A stretch of DNA of 64,000 nucleotides, from NCBI GenBank assembly GCA_963693085.1, contig OY856410.1:1391910863-1391974862 (forward strand). The letters are read 5' to 3'. The DNA comes from Alisma plantago-aquatica (Eukaryota > Streptophyta > Magnoliopsida > Alismatales > Alismataceae). The position numbers and the translations under genes are program-made. Below are positions 42,760 through 54,287 of this stretch, in pieces. Positions within the stretch are counted from its first letter, which is position 1; each line of letters begins with the position of its first letter. The notes under the pieces were generated by a model that was not told the DNA's origin, did not search any database, and worked only from the letters and a program-made list of their open reading frames with translations.

Positions 42760-44280
42760 CCCATCCCCTAAACTTCTTAGGAGCGCAATAATATTCCAGT
42801 TAACCATGTGAACTTTTGATTTTTGGTGCTTGTAGTAAAGTGGTTCCAAAGGGATTTTTTCCTAAGGATATCAATAGCCCTAAGATTCTTATCTAGTAGT
42901 GGAATGGAGCTGAGATAATATTTTGTGATCATGGTCAATGAGCTATTCAGGAGGTGAGTTTGCCTGCTTAGTTTAGGAAGTTGTATGTCCATGATGAGAT
43001 TCGATGGTTGAGTTTGTCGATGATGGGTTTTCAAGTATGACTCAAAATAGGAAATGGTTAGACAGTGAATGGGAAGTTTTATGTTTTACATTTTTGTAGC
43101 ACTTTGTATCTGTTCAAGGTGTCGGGTTGGATGTGAATTTCAATGATGGATGATTTATTTAGGTTTATCTTGAACATGTATATGTATGAGAAGATGACAA
43201 TGATGTGTATTGTGTTCAGGATGTAGATATCTTTAGGTTTTACAGGGGTCATGGTATTATCAGCATACTGAATAATGTGTTCATAACTTTCAGATGGAGA
43301 TTCTATGAATCCTTCCTTTGTATCAATCTTAAACATTTTGGTAAGTAATGATGTGATCATTATAAAAAATATATGGAGATAGGGGTCACCATGTCTGAGT
43401 CCATTTGTGTTCTGAAAATATTCTAAAGGAGAGCCATTTATGATAGTGGAGAATTTTCTAGTGGAGATGCACGCATGTGTCCAACTGATCCATTTCTGAG
43501 GGAATATATATCCCTACAATTTTTGAATGAGACAGTTCCAATTGACGTTGTAAAAATCTTTTTCAAAGTCCAATTTGAGCACAAGGAGAGTGATTTGTTT
43601 CATACAATATGTATGGTTGGTATCAATTACCATTATGTATGCATCCTAGATGTTTCTCTTTTTTAGAAAAGTGCATTGGTTTAGTCCAATGATACTATTC
43701 AAAAAATGCTTTCATTTTGCTGCTCAAAATTTTGGCAATGATTTTGTAGGATGTGGTAATCAGGCTGATCGGTCTATATTGATTGATAGAATCTGGTTGG
43801 TCAACTTTCTTGATCACGAGCTATATGGGTGTGGTTTAGTGCTCTGACTTGGTCGTGGATACTATCATGGTTATGGATATGATTGAGTAAATTTGTAAAG
43901 TCAGTCTTTATCTGTTCCCACATAGTCTGATAGAAATTGGTGTTTAGGTTGTCAGGTCGATGTGATTTTCCTGTGCCAAGATCAAAGACAACATACTTGA
44001 GTTAAGTTTATGTGAATGGTGAAATGATATTATTTGGTGTGTAAATGGTATTTGAACATAGATTTGTCTAGTTGATATATGTGTGGATGGGATGGTTGTA
44101 TCCTGTGTTGAAGACCCTATAGAAATATGAGAGGATATGGTTTGTGACCATGTGTTTTTCTGTGGTAATTAACCTGTTAATGGTAAGATTGTAGATAGAG
44201 TTTGATATGGAATTATTGTTGCATTTGTGAAAATATTTTGTATTTTTATCACCCTTCACAATCCATTTCATCGTGGCTCT
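42760..44280 (-). pseudogene. LINE A reverse transcriptase
   Basis: Blocks on the minus strand in order: KWIVKGDKNTKYFHKC (44270-44220), NTNGLRHGDPYL (about 43415-43380, the GLRQGDPLSP block), HIIQYADNTMTPVK (about 43275-43235) where the catalytic YADD/FADD is YADN, thumb FKINLNKSSII (43165-43130), and a LLNSSLTMITKYYLSSIPLLD block (42960-42890). Catalytic second Asp replaced by Asn; several shifts. Related to LINE B at 54288-56400 (same LSxIPL and GLRxG variants). Confidence 0.85.
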
Positions 44281-44679
44281 TTGTTGCCAGAGAGCATCAA
44301 CCTTCTCCTAGATGTTTATGATGTCTGATATAAGATCTAGGGTGAAGGAAGGGTTTGTGTGTGGATTGTTGTCAGCTTTAAAAAGAGTGGCTTCTAAGTC
44401 TTCAAGTTTATAATATTTTCCTATTTTTATTTTAGTTCCATATCTTCAGAGCAGTTTTGATTTTCTTGGTGTTGTTGAGAATGTGAGATCCCGAATCTGA
44501 GGAGTAGATTGGAGGAGGTTGCTAGTTTTAACGAGCAAATAGTCTTAAGTTCTGGGTCAATAAGCCAAAATATTTCAATATGGAACGGCTTGTGACCCCA
44601 AGTGATCTCGCATGTGTTGATGTTGATGGGGAAGTGATCGAATATGAGTTTGGGTGACATTGTGGTGATAGTGATCCTA

Positions 44680-45310
44680 CCATGACTGATAATAGAGAAA
44701 GTGGTCTATTCTATCCCATGAGGTACAATAGTTCCATGAGTACGTGGGTGGCATTAGATGGGAGGATGTGAATCATCTGGTGTTGGGTGATGGTGTTCTT
44801 AAGAAACTTATCAAAATGTGTTGGCGGTGTAGGTGTGGCATTTGTGTTAAGTTTGTCGCTGGCTTTTGTGATTAGGTTGAAATCTCCCTCTATGAGCCAT
44901 TGAGTGCAAGAGTATGAATTGAAGAGATATGAGATGTCATGTATGTATCTTTCTTTATCCCAGCTAGGTTCCTCATATCTACCCATGAATATTCATGAGA
45001 GTGTCTTGATGTAGTTTGTTATGTGTAAAGTTATACTGTATTCATGGTACTCATGTTGGGTGATATTGAAAAATCTATTATTTATTCCTATAATTATACT
45101 CCCTTTGAAACCTGTTGGAGGAATTTGATACCATTCATTTATGTGTTTCCCTCCTATAGTTTTGAGTGTGAAGCAGGCTAATTGAATTTTTATTTCTTGT
45201 AATGTGATAATATTTATGTTATTTTTGTATATGAATTTGCAAATAACTCTTCTTCTCTTTGTGTTTGATGTGTTGCATATGTTCCAAGTAGGGATGATCG
45301 TAGATAGAAT
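44680..45310 (-). pseudogene. LINE A endonuclease (APE-like)
   Basis: Reads WNICNTSNTKRRRVICKFIY (45280-45220), NINIITLQEIKIQLACF (45220-45170, catalytic Glu of LQExK kept), a YQIPPTGFKGSIIIGI block, GRYEEPSWDKERYIHDISYL (44985-44925) and TQWLIEGDFNLITKASDKLN (44905-44845) with GDFN intact, then broken before the terminal SDH. Shifts separate the pieces. Confidence 0.82.
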
Positions 45311-45429
45311 ATGAGTTATTTTATGTGATTAACAGTGTTGTTTATGCTAGGTGTAGGTATTGAATCTCTAAGTCTTTACTGTGTATGTGTCTATGGTTTT
45401 TCCAGCCCATGAATTTTTCAATGTTATTT

Positions 45430-45832
45430 AGTGCTAGGTTGGTTGTGGTCCTAATGAAAAAGGTGATTGCAAGTTTTTTGTTGCAAAGTTAGAGAAGGAA
45501 TTAATGTCAGACCATGATGCAATGTCATCAATATCATCTAATGGCATGACGTTTTCATTTTCTACTACGGAGTCGTCAACAGGCAATTCACTAAGATACA
45601 AAATAGTGGTTTGATGAGATGATTTACCTTCTTTCTTCATCGCAAAGTAACTCGTCTTGGTGTGTCCTTCAGGTGTGGCGATGAGAGAGTTGAAAGATGA
45701 TACAACAATAGAAAGTTTTACTTTGTTCTTGTTCTTGGGGCTCTGTGATGACTTGATCTCTTCTATGATAGTAGTTTTTATCTTTTTCCACAGTGTCTCT
45801 GTCTATTTTTGTGGGCTCTGATCTCCAAACCA
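45430..45832 (-). other. LINE A segment between ORF1 and ORF2
   Basis: Minus-strand open stretch 45640-45434 (ILYLSELPVDDSVVENENV, then LDDIDDIASWSDINSF) is acidic and unrecognised; by position it could be the ORF1 C-terminus. It ends at the LTR junction at 45832. Confidence 0.4.
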
Positions 45833-46698
45833 TGATATAAACACGATTTAAACTTAGCGGAAGCGATTCGATTAGCAGCGGAATACCAAAAATCAGCGGA
45901 AATTAAAACTTTTTGAGATAAAGCATTGAAACCATAAAACTTCCTTCATAAAAAGAGATAAACTGTTTACATCTCAGATAATTACTTCTTGAGTAATTAT
46001 ATACAACATGATACAAAATCTCAAGAACTCATAACCAAAATCTCAGACCAAAAGACTCCAAGACCTGAGAGTACAGAGGACACATAGGACTAACTCTAAC
46101 TACACCACATGGCAGGCTAAATCTCCACCTGAGATTTTACTGCTGCCCCTGGTGCTGCTGCTGCTGGGACTGGTCACCTGTAGACATGTTCCTCCGTCCT
46201 CGACGTCCACCTAAAAAGTTGAAGTCTACGGGGTGAGACAATTTTACATAATTGTCCCAGCGAGAGTTGTAACTCTCCGCCAGAAGCTTTATTATAGCAC
46301 CTCAAAGAATAACTTAAGCAGTAAAAGCTTCAAAGTATTCAACATCAGATTTAATAGTAAGCATGAGTTCAACAGTTATGAAACATGAAGACATTTGCAC
46401 TATACAGTGTAACATCAATCAATCAACTCGTAGTTATCTCTAACAGGTATGCTACGTTGTGGATTATGTTTTTCAAACATTACTTTTATGCCCTGTGGAG
46501 ATGAGGTTTACCACTCATACTCCAACCAATCACTGCTAAGTGCCTCAGTATTATACTAGGTCATCGAAAGAGCCGGATTCTCATGACCTTCACCTTCCTC
46601 AGTCAGTAAGAGGATTACTTGTAGGACATCTCGTGCCTCTACTATAATAGCTTACCAGGGTAATCTGGTCCTTCGCTATTTTAGAGTTACAGTGGCGT

Positions 46699-46807
46699 TC
46701 TGTACTCTCTTCGTCATCAGGAGATTTCATGTTTATCTTCCACTGATACGGATATCTGTGCTTTCTTCGTCATCAGGAGGTTTCATGTTTACCATCCACT
46801 GATACGG
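46699..46807 (-). repeat. Imperfect direct duplication in solo LTR
   Basis: Two units with CTTCGTCATCAGGAG, TTTCATGTTTA and TCCACTGATACGG, about 55 bp apart, not seen in the E1 LTRs. Confidence 0.8.
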
Positions 46808-47994
46808 TATGGGATTGTAGTGAAGGATTGACGGATTACACATCTACATCAAACACCTACACTAGGATGTAAGGTTCTACACATCCATATACCCCACATA
46901 CTCAAAAGTATGTGATCCAGGAGTTCCCTTAGGAAAACCTATTTCACCATCATTTGATCTCTGACAATGATGGATCTATGATCAGGGCTCTACATTACAC
47001 TTGATTAGTTAGGTACATTCAGTATTCTTTTAACATCATACATTGTTCTTCAAACAATAACATTAGCATAACAGCTATGAAATGAGAATACTAAATGTAA
47101 CAAGCCTAACTCTCATCAATCATCATTTCTCAATACATTCATCACAAGTCATCTCTAAAGCATGACCTTGATGGTATTTATGGCTCTCACAACCCATTTA
47201 ATTCATAGGTTGCCATTGACAAGGCATCAAGATATTTTACTATTCATAAAGCTAACAACATGCTTTCAATGAATATAGCATCATCATCCATACCTGGATA
47301 TGATCATCTTCATATCAGAACCTGCAAGGTTAATTCAACTGATAAAAGCAATTCAAATCAAGAATTATACTTTCCACTCTTTCCATAAGAGCTAAGTTCC
47401 CTGATTCTCATCAATTAGGGTTTACTATTCACATTACATGCCATCACCCTAGAATTAGGGTTTATTATTCACATTACGATAAAAATGAACTCATAACATC
47501 ATCATGTATGAGGAATATCATCAATGATGCTCTCAGATAAGATTAAGATTCATCAATTATCATAAATAGGGTTTTCATGATCTCACATAGGTGGATCATA
47601 CCCTAATCATGTACATTCATATATATTGAAGGTATTTTACTTGGATTTCAACCATAATTGGGATTTTCTCTCTCCTCTTGCTCATAGGTGATGATTACAT
47701 CCCTCTAGATTGGGTTAGGTCTAATCAACATTGATAAGCCTAGCCAAGTCATCACCATTGTAACCATTGGGGTTTGCATGATAAAAAGGGGTTACCTACT
47801 TGAATCCATAAAGGGTATTTTGGCAAAGTTCACCATTTATCATAACATGGGTTAATATACCAACCACTTGACCCTTAATGTCCCTAGGTATCATTAGGGT
47901 TTAGGTTGAACAACCATCAAACCATCTAAGCCTTCAAGGCATTAGGCAGACTTATCCTTAAAAGTCCCCAATAGGTTTCACACCTTCAACCTTC

Positions 47995-49335
47995 AAACGA
48001 TCATGAGATCGTTTAAGGTTGTAGACCGTTTAGCTTTGGTTGACTTCAAGACCGCATGACACTCAAGACCGTTTACCCTTAAAAGATCTTGAGGTCGTTT
48101 GCCCAAGATAGGGTGAAGACCGTTTAGTCATAGTTTGACTTCTGAAGTCGTTTGAGTTCATTCGGACCTGAAGTCATTTGAACTCATTCGGTCCCGAAGT
48201 CGTATGAACTCATTCGGTCCTAAAGTCGTATGAACTCATTCGGTCCTGAAGTCGTATGAACTCATTTGGTCCTGAAGTCGTATGAACTCATTCGGTCCTG
48301 AAGTCGTATGAACTCATTCGGTCCTGAAGTCGTATGGTCCTAAAAGCTCAAGATCGCATGGACCTCCAAGGTGATTCAAAGGGTAAACTCGATTAGGGTT
48401 TCCTATGTTGAAGCCTTCAATTGGTCTCAAGCTTGCTAACCACTTATCAATTGAGACAATTAGGGTTAGCCTTAACCAATTGGTCACTCAATTGATCCTT
48501 AATTGATATCCAATTAGGGTTGGAGTTGGTTCAATTAAGGTCTATAAACATTCAACCATCAACACTCAACAATGTGAATCAAATCGAAGTTGATCCCATC
48601 AATTGACCTCCAAACGGGCTCAAACTTGGCCCAAACGGTCTTGGGATCGTTTGGATAACCTCCAAACGGTCTTGAGACCATTTGCCCAAGAATTCATCAA
48701 AATCTAAGTTGATTTGATAGGGGTTGAACCTTAATTAAGTCACAAATCAGCAATTTGATTATTTCAATAACCCACTGTAATTGGGCCCTCAATTGATCAA
48801 ATTATCTTAACCCTAGACCTCCAAACGGTCTTGGGTTGACACCAAACGGTCTTGAGACCGTTTGGATGAGTTCCAAATGGTCTTGAGACCGTTTGGATGA
48901 GTTCCAAACGGTCTTGAGACCGTTTGCCCATCCATCCTTTGGACTCTAGTGAAAATTCATCAAGGTTTGATCTATTGAGTTGATCATCACATCAATACTT
49001 AATTGCAATATGATTTGGTACCTTTGGACCTTCAATTGGTCAACTATACTTGACCCCAGACCTCTAAACGGTCTTGGGTGATCCCCAAACGGTCTGGATG
49101 ATTCCCCAAACGGTCTTGAGACCGTTTGGGCTAATCAACTCAAAATCACTAATTAACTCATTGGAATTTCAGCACTGATTTCAATTAGGATTTGCCCTAT
49201 TAATCAACCTTCAACTCATAACTCGTTTGGAATTAATCCATCAAATTTGGTGAGTCATTAATCAACATCATTATGAACAGTAATCCCAAACGGTCAACGC
49301 TTGGTCAACCAACTTAAACGGTCTTGAGACCGTTT
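47995..49335. repeat. Palindrome cluster in solo LTR
   Basis: Diverged counterpart of the E1 cluster: full AAACGGTCTTGAGACCGTTT sites (for example near 48844, 48903, 49109 and 49316), half sites (near 48826, 49065) and a variant AAACGATCATGAGATCGTTT (47995-48014) in which both arms changed together and symmetry is retained. Confidence 0.85.
48144..48341 (-). repeat. 26-bp tandem repeat, 7 copies, solo LTR
   Basis: Seven 26-bp units of the form GAAGTCGTATGAACTCATTC plus GGTCCT (48144-48325) and a partial eighth to 48341. Unit edges resemble the half palindrome GGTCCTGAAGTCGT, suggesting it grew from a degenerate palindrome. Absent from both E1 LTRs. Confidence 0.93.
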
Positions 49336-50814
49336 GCCCAAAAAGGGCAATTTAAACAGATTGAAAATCAGAACTTAATTCAATTGGATTTGCTAATTGA
49401 TTTGCTTATATCTCACGATTCCTTTGGATTTAACCCCTCAAATTTTGTGGGTGATTAACCTACATAATTATAAACAAGATTCCCATACGGTCGTCGTTTG
49501 GTCAACGCGATCAAATGGTCTTGAAGGCCGTTTGCCTTCATACGACCCTGAAACCGTTTGCCCACCAAACAATTGTGTAAACCGTATGGGCCATTGGTGG
49601 AGGTCGTTTGGTAAAGTGGAAATCCGTGGATAAGCATAGGAATTAATGCCCTTATCTTCTACCTCAAGAACAGTAGCAGTTCTTCACGATTTTTCTTGCA
49701 AGGATGCAAGGGAAGATAGGGAAGAAGAAGAACTAGCAACTATATGCATAGAAAAAGATGTATAATCAAAGCATAAGGTTTAGAGTTATAAAACCCGCCT
49801 AAAGATTGTTCCTTGAGCTCCAAACTTTCAAACTTCAAGCCTTTAATGGCTTCTTTGAGCTCCACAGGTCGGCCAAGGTGTATTCTCCAAGGAAAGTTGA
49901 AAAGGAATGGCTAGAATGATAAAGCTAGGTGAGCTAGCCATGAATTCAACCTTGAAAATGAGTTCCCTCCATGAATTCAAGCAAAAGGGATGATCCAAAC
50001 TTACCTAGGACCCTTGGTCGTCCTTCTCTACTCCAGAGCTTATCCGTAGTCGGTTTTGAGCAAGGGGAAAAGAAATGAAAAGAAGAGGATCGTTCCCTTG
50101 CTAAGTGGGGAAGGTAGTATATATACTTAGGTGAAATTTCAACATAAGAACATATGCTTTCCTCATTTCTCATCTAATTCCTTCCTTTCTTATTTGCACG
50201 TCCCCACATCTTATTTCTAAGGACAAAATCCTTCTAAGGTCAAGAATTGAGGGCAAAGAGGATCAACCCATCACTAAAGCATACACATAAAAGGGCTATT
50301 ATACATACACCTTGATTATTCAATCACAAAGGTGTTCTTTATTATATGATTATTCAAATGAAGTGACCTTTTCATCATTTCTCTTCTAAATGATGCCAAG
50401 AGTCATAAAAGATATTTTATATGATGTATTTTACAAGTTGCACCCCTCAAATAGGGTAAATTGCACTTTACACCAATTTAGGGTTTTCAAGTACAGGGGT
50501 TGCTTCCACAGCTGCACCTTGGTGCTCAAGCTTGGGAAATCCCTCAAACTTCATCATAAACATCCTCATGATGTCTCAACATCAGAGGAACATCTCAATA
50601 TGTGCAATTTGCAAGTTAATCCCTTAACTGGGTAATTTGCACATAGATCCCTATATTACAAAACAATGCTACAACTTTATATATAAAGGAGCAAAATTGA
50701 AATATATGTTTCTGAGGAACTTAATTACATGCCCAAAGTTAATCACAAGGATTTAATTACATATTTAGTCAAAACACCTAGGGTTAGTTCATAACCCAGG
50801 TCAGGGATGTTACA

Positions 50815-51500
50815 ATGTTGGTGGTGGGTGTGGGGTTGTTGTGGAATGTAGAAGGTTTGATAGTGTCGAAGATGGAGGTGTGGTTGTTTTTAGCTGGAGG
50901 GGAGGATAGTCTTCATCTCTTGTTAGGGCTATTAGGGTTTGAGTTTCCTTGTAGAGGGATTGTGTTGTTTTTCCTCTCCTATACCATTTTCCAGTCAGAA
51001 TATTTCTGGAAAGGCATAAACCGATGTTAGTTATTTGTGTTGTTTACTGGGCAAAACCATGAAGGTGGATGGTTGTAGATGTCAAAAAAAGTGGTGGTTG
51101 GGTGTGTAGGGTTTTCAGACACCAGTTTGATGGTAAATATTTTTCTCCCAGACAGATCTTTGAAGATGTAGGCAGCTCAACGACTCATTTGACAGAGAAG
51201 ACACAAAACTCTTTCATGTAGTTTGTGGGGTGAAGGGTGCCATTACTAACAAATTGTAGTGTAGCACCAACGGCATGGGCTATGGCACAGAAGATTTTCA
51301 CCTCGTAGAGATGTGGAGGAAGGTCATAGATGGAAACCCAGTCCGACCCACCTGATCCTGCAAGGGAGGATCCTTTTTCGGGGGACCATTTAGTAATGGA
51401 ATCCTGAACAGAGCTAGTTTTGTAGGATATGGTCATTACTTGTCCAAATAGGTGGTCCAATTTGGTGCCTTCAGGGACAGAGTATAAGAATTTTGATGGG
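50815..51500 (-). pseudogene. LINE A ORF1, DUF4283-like segment
   Basis: Minus-strand stretch 51460-51185 contains GSDWVSIYDLPPHLYEVKIF and CAIAHAVGATLQFVSNGT, resembling the WVRIxGLPxxLW...IGxxLG part of plant LINE ORF1 proteins (DUF4283 family). It lies after a CCHC knuckle rather than before it. Similarity is modest. Confidence 0.5.
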
Positions 51501-51699
51501 AGAGGATTTTTGGTTTGAGAACTGTGTGGCTAGGGTGGAGGAGGGTGATAGCCCTGGTAACATCCAGGATGCTCACTATGTTGTTGTCGAAGTTGTTTGT
51601 GATCATAACTAGGATAGTTCTGCCGATGAAGACTCATAGAAGTCGCATGGAATTAGTAGGAAGGGCAATAGGGAATTTGGTATCGAGGCAAACGGATGG

Positions 51700-52295
51700 A
51701 GCCATCATGGTATGAGGGAGGGGAAGGTGTCTAATGGGAGGAAGGTGGGAAGGGGAAATAGAGGCAACCAATATGAAGGAGGAGGGAACAAGATGGATAG
51801 GTTAGGTAGAGGAAGAGGGAGGTGGTTCAAAGGGAAGGGATGAGGATCTGACAAGGTCAAGAGAGGTGGAGGGAGGTGGTTCAAACAGAAGGGATGAGGA
51901 TCTGACAGGGTCAAGAGAGGTGGAGGGAGGTAGCTGATCAGGAATCTTATCAAGGATATATAAACAAGAGAAAGGGTTTGAGCAGTAAGAGGGTGATGGG
52001 GGAGGTTGGAAGATTGAGGGTGTGGGGAAGGAGAGAAGGTGTCAGTTGCATGGTGGGATCTTTTGGGAAGGTAATGTGGGATGTGAAAAGATGATTCATA
52101 CATTGAATGGGTGTGACGTTGAGAAAGTTTTGGGCGTAAGGGCCTTGGGAAGGAGTAGGACAGGTGTCCATGATGGTTGCAGGAGAAGCAAAGAGGGGGA
52201 AAGAGTAGTGGTGTTTGAGATGTCCATGATGGAAACACTTGGAGTAGATGAGGGGTTTGTGGTATCATCTGTGGCGGTGGGTGACGATGACCCAA
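51700..52295 (-). pseudogene. LINE A ORF1, CCHC knuckle and proline-rich region
   Basis: Minus-strand open stretch 52295-51705 carries LCFSCNHHGHLSYSFPRP (about 52200-52145), a CX2CX4HX4C knuckle whose last Cys is Phe, followed by a Pro/Leu/Ser-rich region with an 18-residue tandem unit (LPPPLLTLSDPHPF plus four). A single-stranded nucleic-acid-binding role in the LINE RNP is what ORF1 knuckles do in the family. Confidence 0.65.
51841..51945 (-). repeat. 54-bp direct repeat, 2 copies
   Basis: Two near-identical 54-bp units (GATGAGGATCTGACA, GGTCAAGAGAGGTGGAGGGA) encoding the repeated 18-residue proline-rich unit of LINE A ORF1. Confidence 0.9.
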
Positions 52296-53002
52296 CTGGT
52301 AGACAGAGAGGAGTACATGAAGGAGGCGATGGAAAGATCATTGGCTGAGGTCAATGAGGAGATTAGAGGGAAGATAGAGTTGTAAGATGGGTTAGATAGG
52401 GAGAAAGGTATAGTAATGATAGGGGATGTGATAGTGGTAGATTTTGCATGGGATGGTAAAATGTTGGGAGGGAGGGATAGAGATGTGTACTTCTTATATG
52501 ATGGATATATCGTTGAAGATGTTGTGTCTTCCATTGTGATGTCTGTTTGTGTCTCTAATGATGTTTTTATTTCGATGGGTTTAGCAAATGTTCCAGGTGC
52601 ATCTTGGTAACTGTCTCTCACGAACAGTTGATCTACATAATCGGATCCTTGCAAATTTGAATCTCCTGGCATTTTGAAGAGTAGAATAAACTTTGTCGAG
52701 GGCTCGATGAAGATATCAGTGACCCATTCCATAAGAGTATGGTGGTCAATGGGTCTAAGGAAGATGATCCAATCTGGTTTGAGTTTGAGTTGTTTGATCA
52801 TTTCTGACCATCCTTCTTTGGTGTATAGGATATTGTACGTGTCTGCCTCTAGAGTGACCTGGAAGCTATTATTTCCCATCTTGATGGTGTTGATACCTTG
52901 TTTGATCTCATGATGGTGGTATCTCCAATCTTTGGGAAGTTGAACATATTTCATCATGTCTGAATTGAGTGTGTAGTCCATGAAATGGAAATCTCTTGCC
53001 AT
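52265..53002 (-). pseudogene. LINE A ORF1 N-terminal part with B3-like domain
   Basis: Minus-strand open frame of 245 codons. Residues about 15-105 read like a plant B3 DNA-binding domain: MKYVQLPKDW (the LPKxF start), IKMGNNSFQVTLE (the G..W.V.L strand), ILYTKEGWSEMIKQLKLKPD followed by WIIFLR (the F..GW..F...L..GD...F signature) and a MEWVTDIF end strand. A Ser/Thr-rich tail follows, then the CCHC knuckle in an overlapping frame. The start codon is not certain. Known B3 proteins are plant transcription factors (REM, ARF, LAV); finding one at this place in a LINE is unusual. It could also be a captured host segment. Confidence 0.5.
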
Positions 53003-53100
53003 ATCTTTTGTGATGTGGTGTGTGGTCTTGTTGGTTTTTGGTGCTTTTCCCTAGTACTCTGTTCTTCACTTTATATATAGTGTTGATCTTCTTGTTTGAT

Positions 53101-54287
53101 GCGTCTCTTTTCTTACACGGTTTTTTGAGTGTTGGTGATGAGACCTCCTATCCTCATGGTGGTCGGCAGCTCTGAATGTTTTTTAAACCTAAAAAGATAT
53201 CACACTTTGTAGTATTTTGGTTCTATAAGGAAAGCTGTATGCTCTGCAATGGTAAACTACTAGGGGGTGTCGATGCATGAGATGTGGGATACAAAGGTAG
53301 GTTTATGGTATCTGGAGAGAAAATCCACCAACTTTGTTGTTTTCTCTATTCTGCTTTGCTTAGTTTAGATTTTGATCAACTATGGTTTGGTGTTTGTAGA
53401 TCATGAGATGTGGAATGTGGGCTACAATAAATGGGTATGTCTCATCTCAGGTGTATTTTCTTCAGAATGTGATGTTTGGTTTATGCCTGTGTTTTCTTCA
53501 AGATTGACAGATATGATGATTCACATGGGACCAGATTGTGGTTTCCTAGCTTTTCACCATTGGTATTCGGTAAGAGTAGGCTTGAAAATGATGTTGCTAT
53601 ACCTTGTTATGGATAATAGTGGGTGAGTTTTCTCTGTTATACTATCTCTAGACACCGATGTGAAATCAACAAGTGTGGTCTAGGAGGCAATGTTGTTATT
53701 TCTCAATTGTTGTTTCTATAGAGAAGTTGGAGCTTTATCTCACTAGGTTTTCCATCTGTGCCTTACTATAGAGAAGATACTTTGGAGTAATTAGTGCCAC
53801 CCGTCCTGACGATAATTGAGTTGCATGAGATTTCTACTTTAAGCAATCTTCACAAGCGGCTCCATTCCATTGTTTGGAATTATTATAAAAAGAAGAACAA
53901 GACAATATATTTGGAGGGATTCATGGCTAAATATCATATCTTATGGTGTAGTTTCCCCTTTTCTAAAGGGTGTCACTGAGATTTATGGAATCCCTAAATT
54001 GCTAAAATATAGATACTTTGAAAATCCAATTCTTTATGGATATCACACTTAAATTTAAGTGTACGATTGAACATTAGATTGGAAGTCTCAAATTCATGGA
54101 GAAACCATAAGGTGTTTGGTACAACCTTTTCATAAGCCTAGACTCCCAGGACCCAAAATCCCAACCAAATTTACCTTAAATTGGTCTTAAGTTATGGCCA
54201 ATTTCACTTTTCATTCGAAGCAGTCAATTTGATCATAATTGATTCTGCCCATGGAGCCTCTCTTTTAAAATGAATTGTTCTTGTATC
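53101..54287. other. Unassigned spacer between LINE A and LINE B
   Basis: Short open frames on both strands without recognisable domains. It may contain the 5' untranslated region of LINE A on its left side. Nothing else can be supported. Confidence 0.5.

Larger units (their letters stand above)
45833..50814 (-). repeat. Solo LTR of the E1 family, minus strand (4982 bp)
   Basis: Read on the minus strand it starts TGTAACATCCCTGACCTGG (at 50814) and ends near 45833, the same start as E1. Matching blocks include the tail (AATTAAAACTTTTT near 45905; CTCCGCCAG and CCCAGCGAGAG near 46255-46285; the CAG/CTG-rich block at 46140-46175) and the palindrome region (48630-49335). It is diverged from E1 and lacks the 57-bp array, with a 26-bp array instead. 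No internal region or second LTR adjoins it, so it is probably a recombination product. The flanks AACCA and ATGTT do not form a target duplication. Confidence 0.85.
41430..53100 (-). mobile_element. LINE A: minus-strand LINE split by an LTR
   Basis: L1-type LINE read on the minus strand. From its 5' side: ORF1 (about 53000-50815), a later LTR insertion (50814-45833), the rest of ORF1 or spacer (45832-45330), ORF2 endonuclease (about 45310-44680), RT (about 44280-42760), zinc-binding domain (about 42260-42040) and 3' untranslated region. A T run at 41432-41438 may be its poly(A) tail in reverse. The two halves lie in the same orientation with ORF1 upstream of ORF2, which supports one element. 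All reading frames are broken. Confidence 0.8.

Noticed and set aside
48144..48341. CRISPR-like array (also the 24-bp and palindrome arrays)
   Set aside because: Head-to-tail tandem repeats without unique spacers, in a plant retrotransposon; no cas genes.
53372..53626. 84-codon plus-strand open frame between LINE A and LINE B
   Set aside because: No recognisable domain, antisense to LINE-like sequence, length within chance for this composition.
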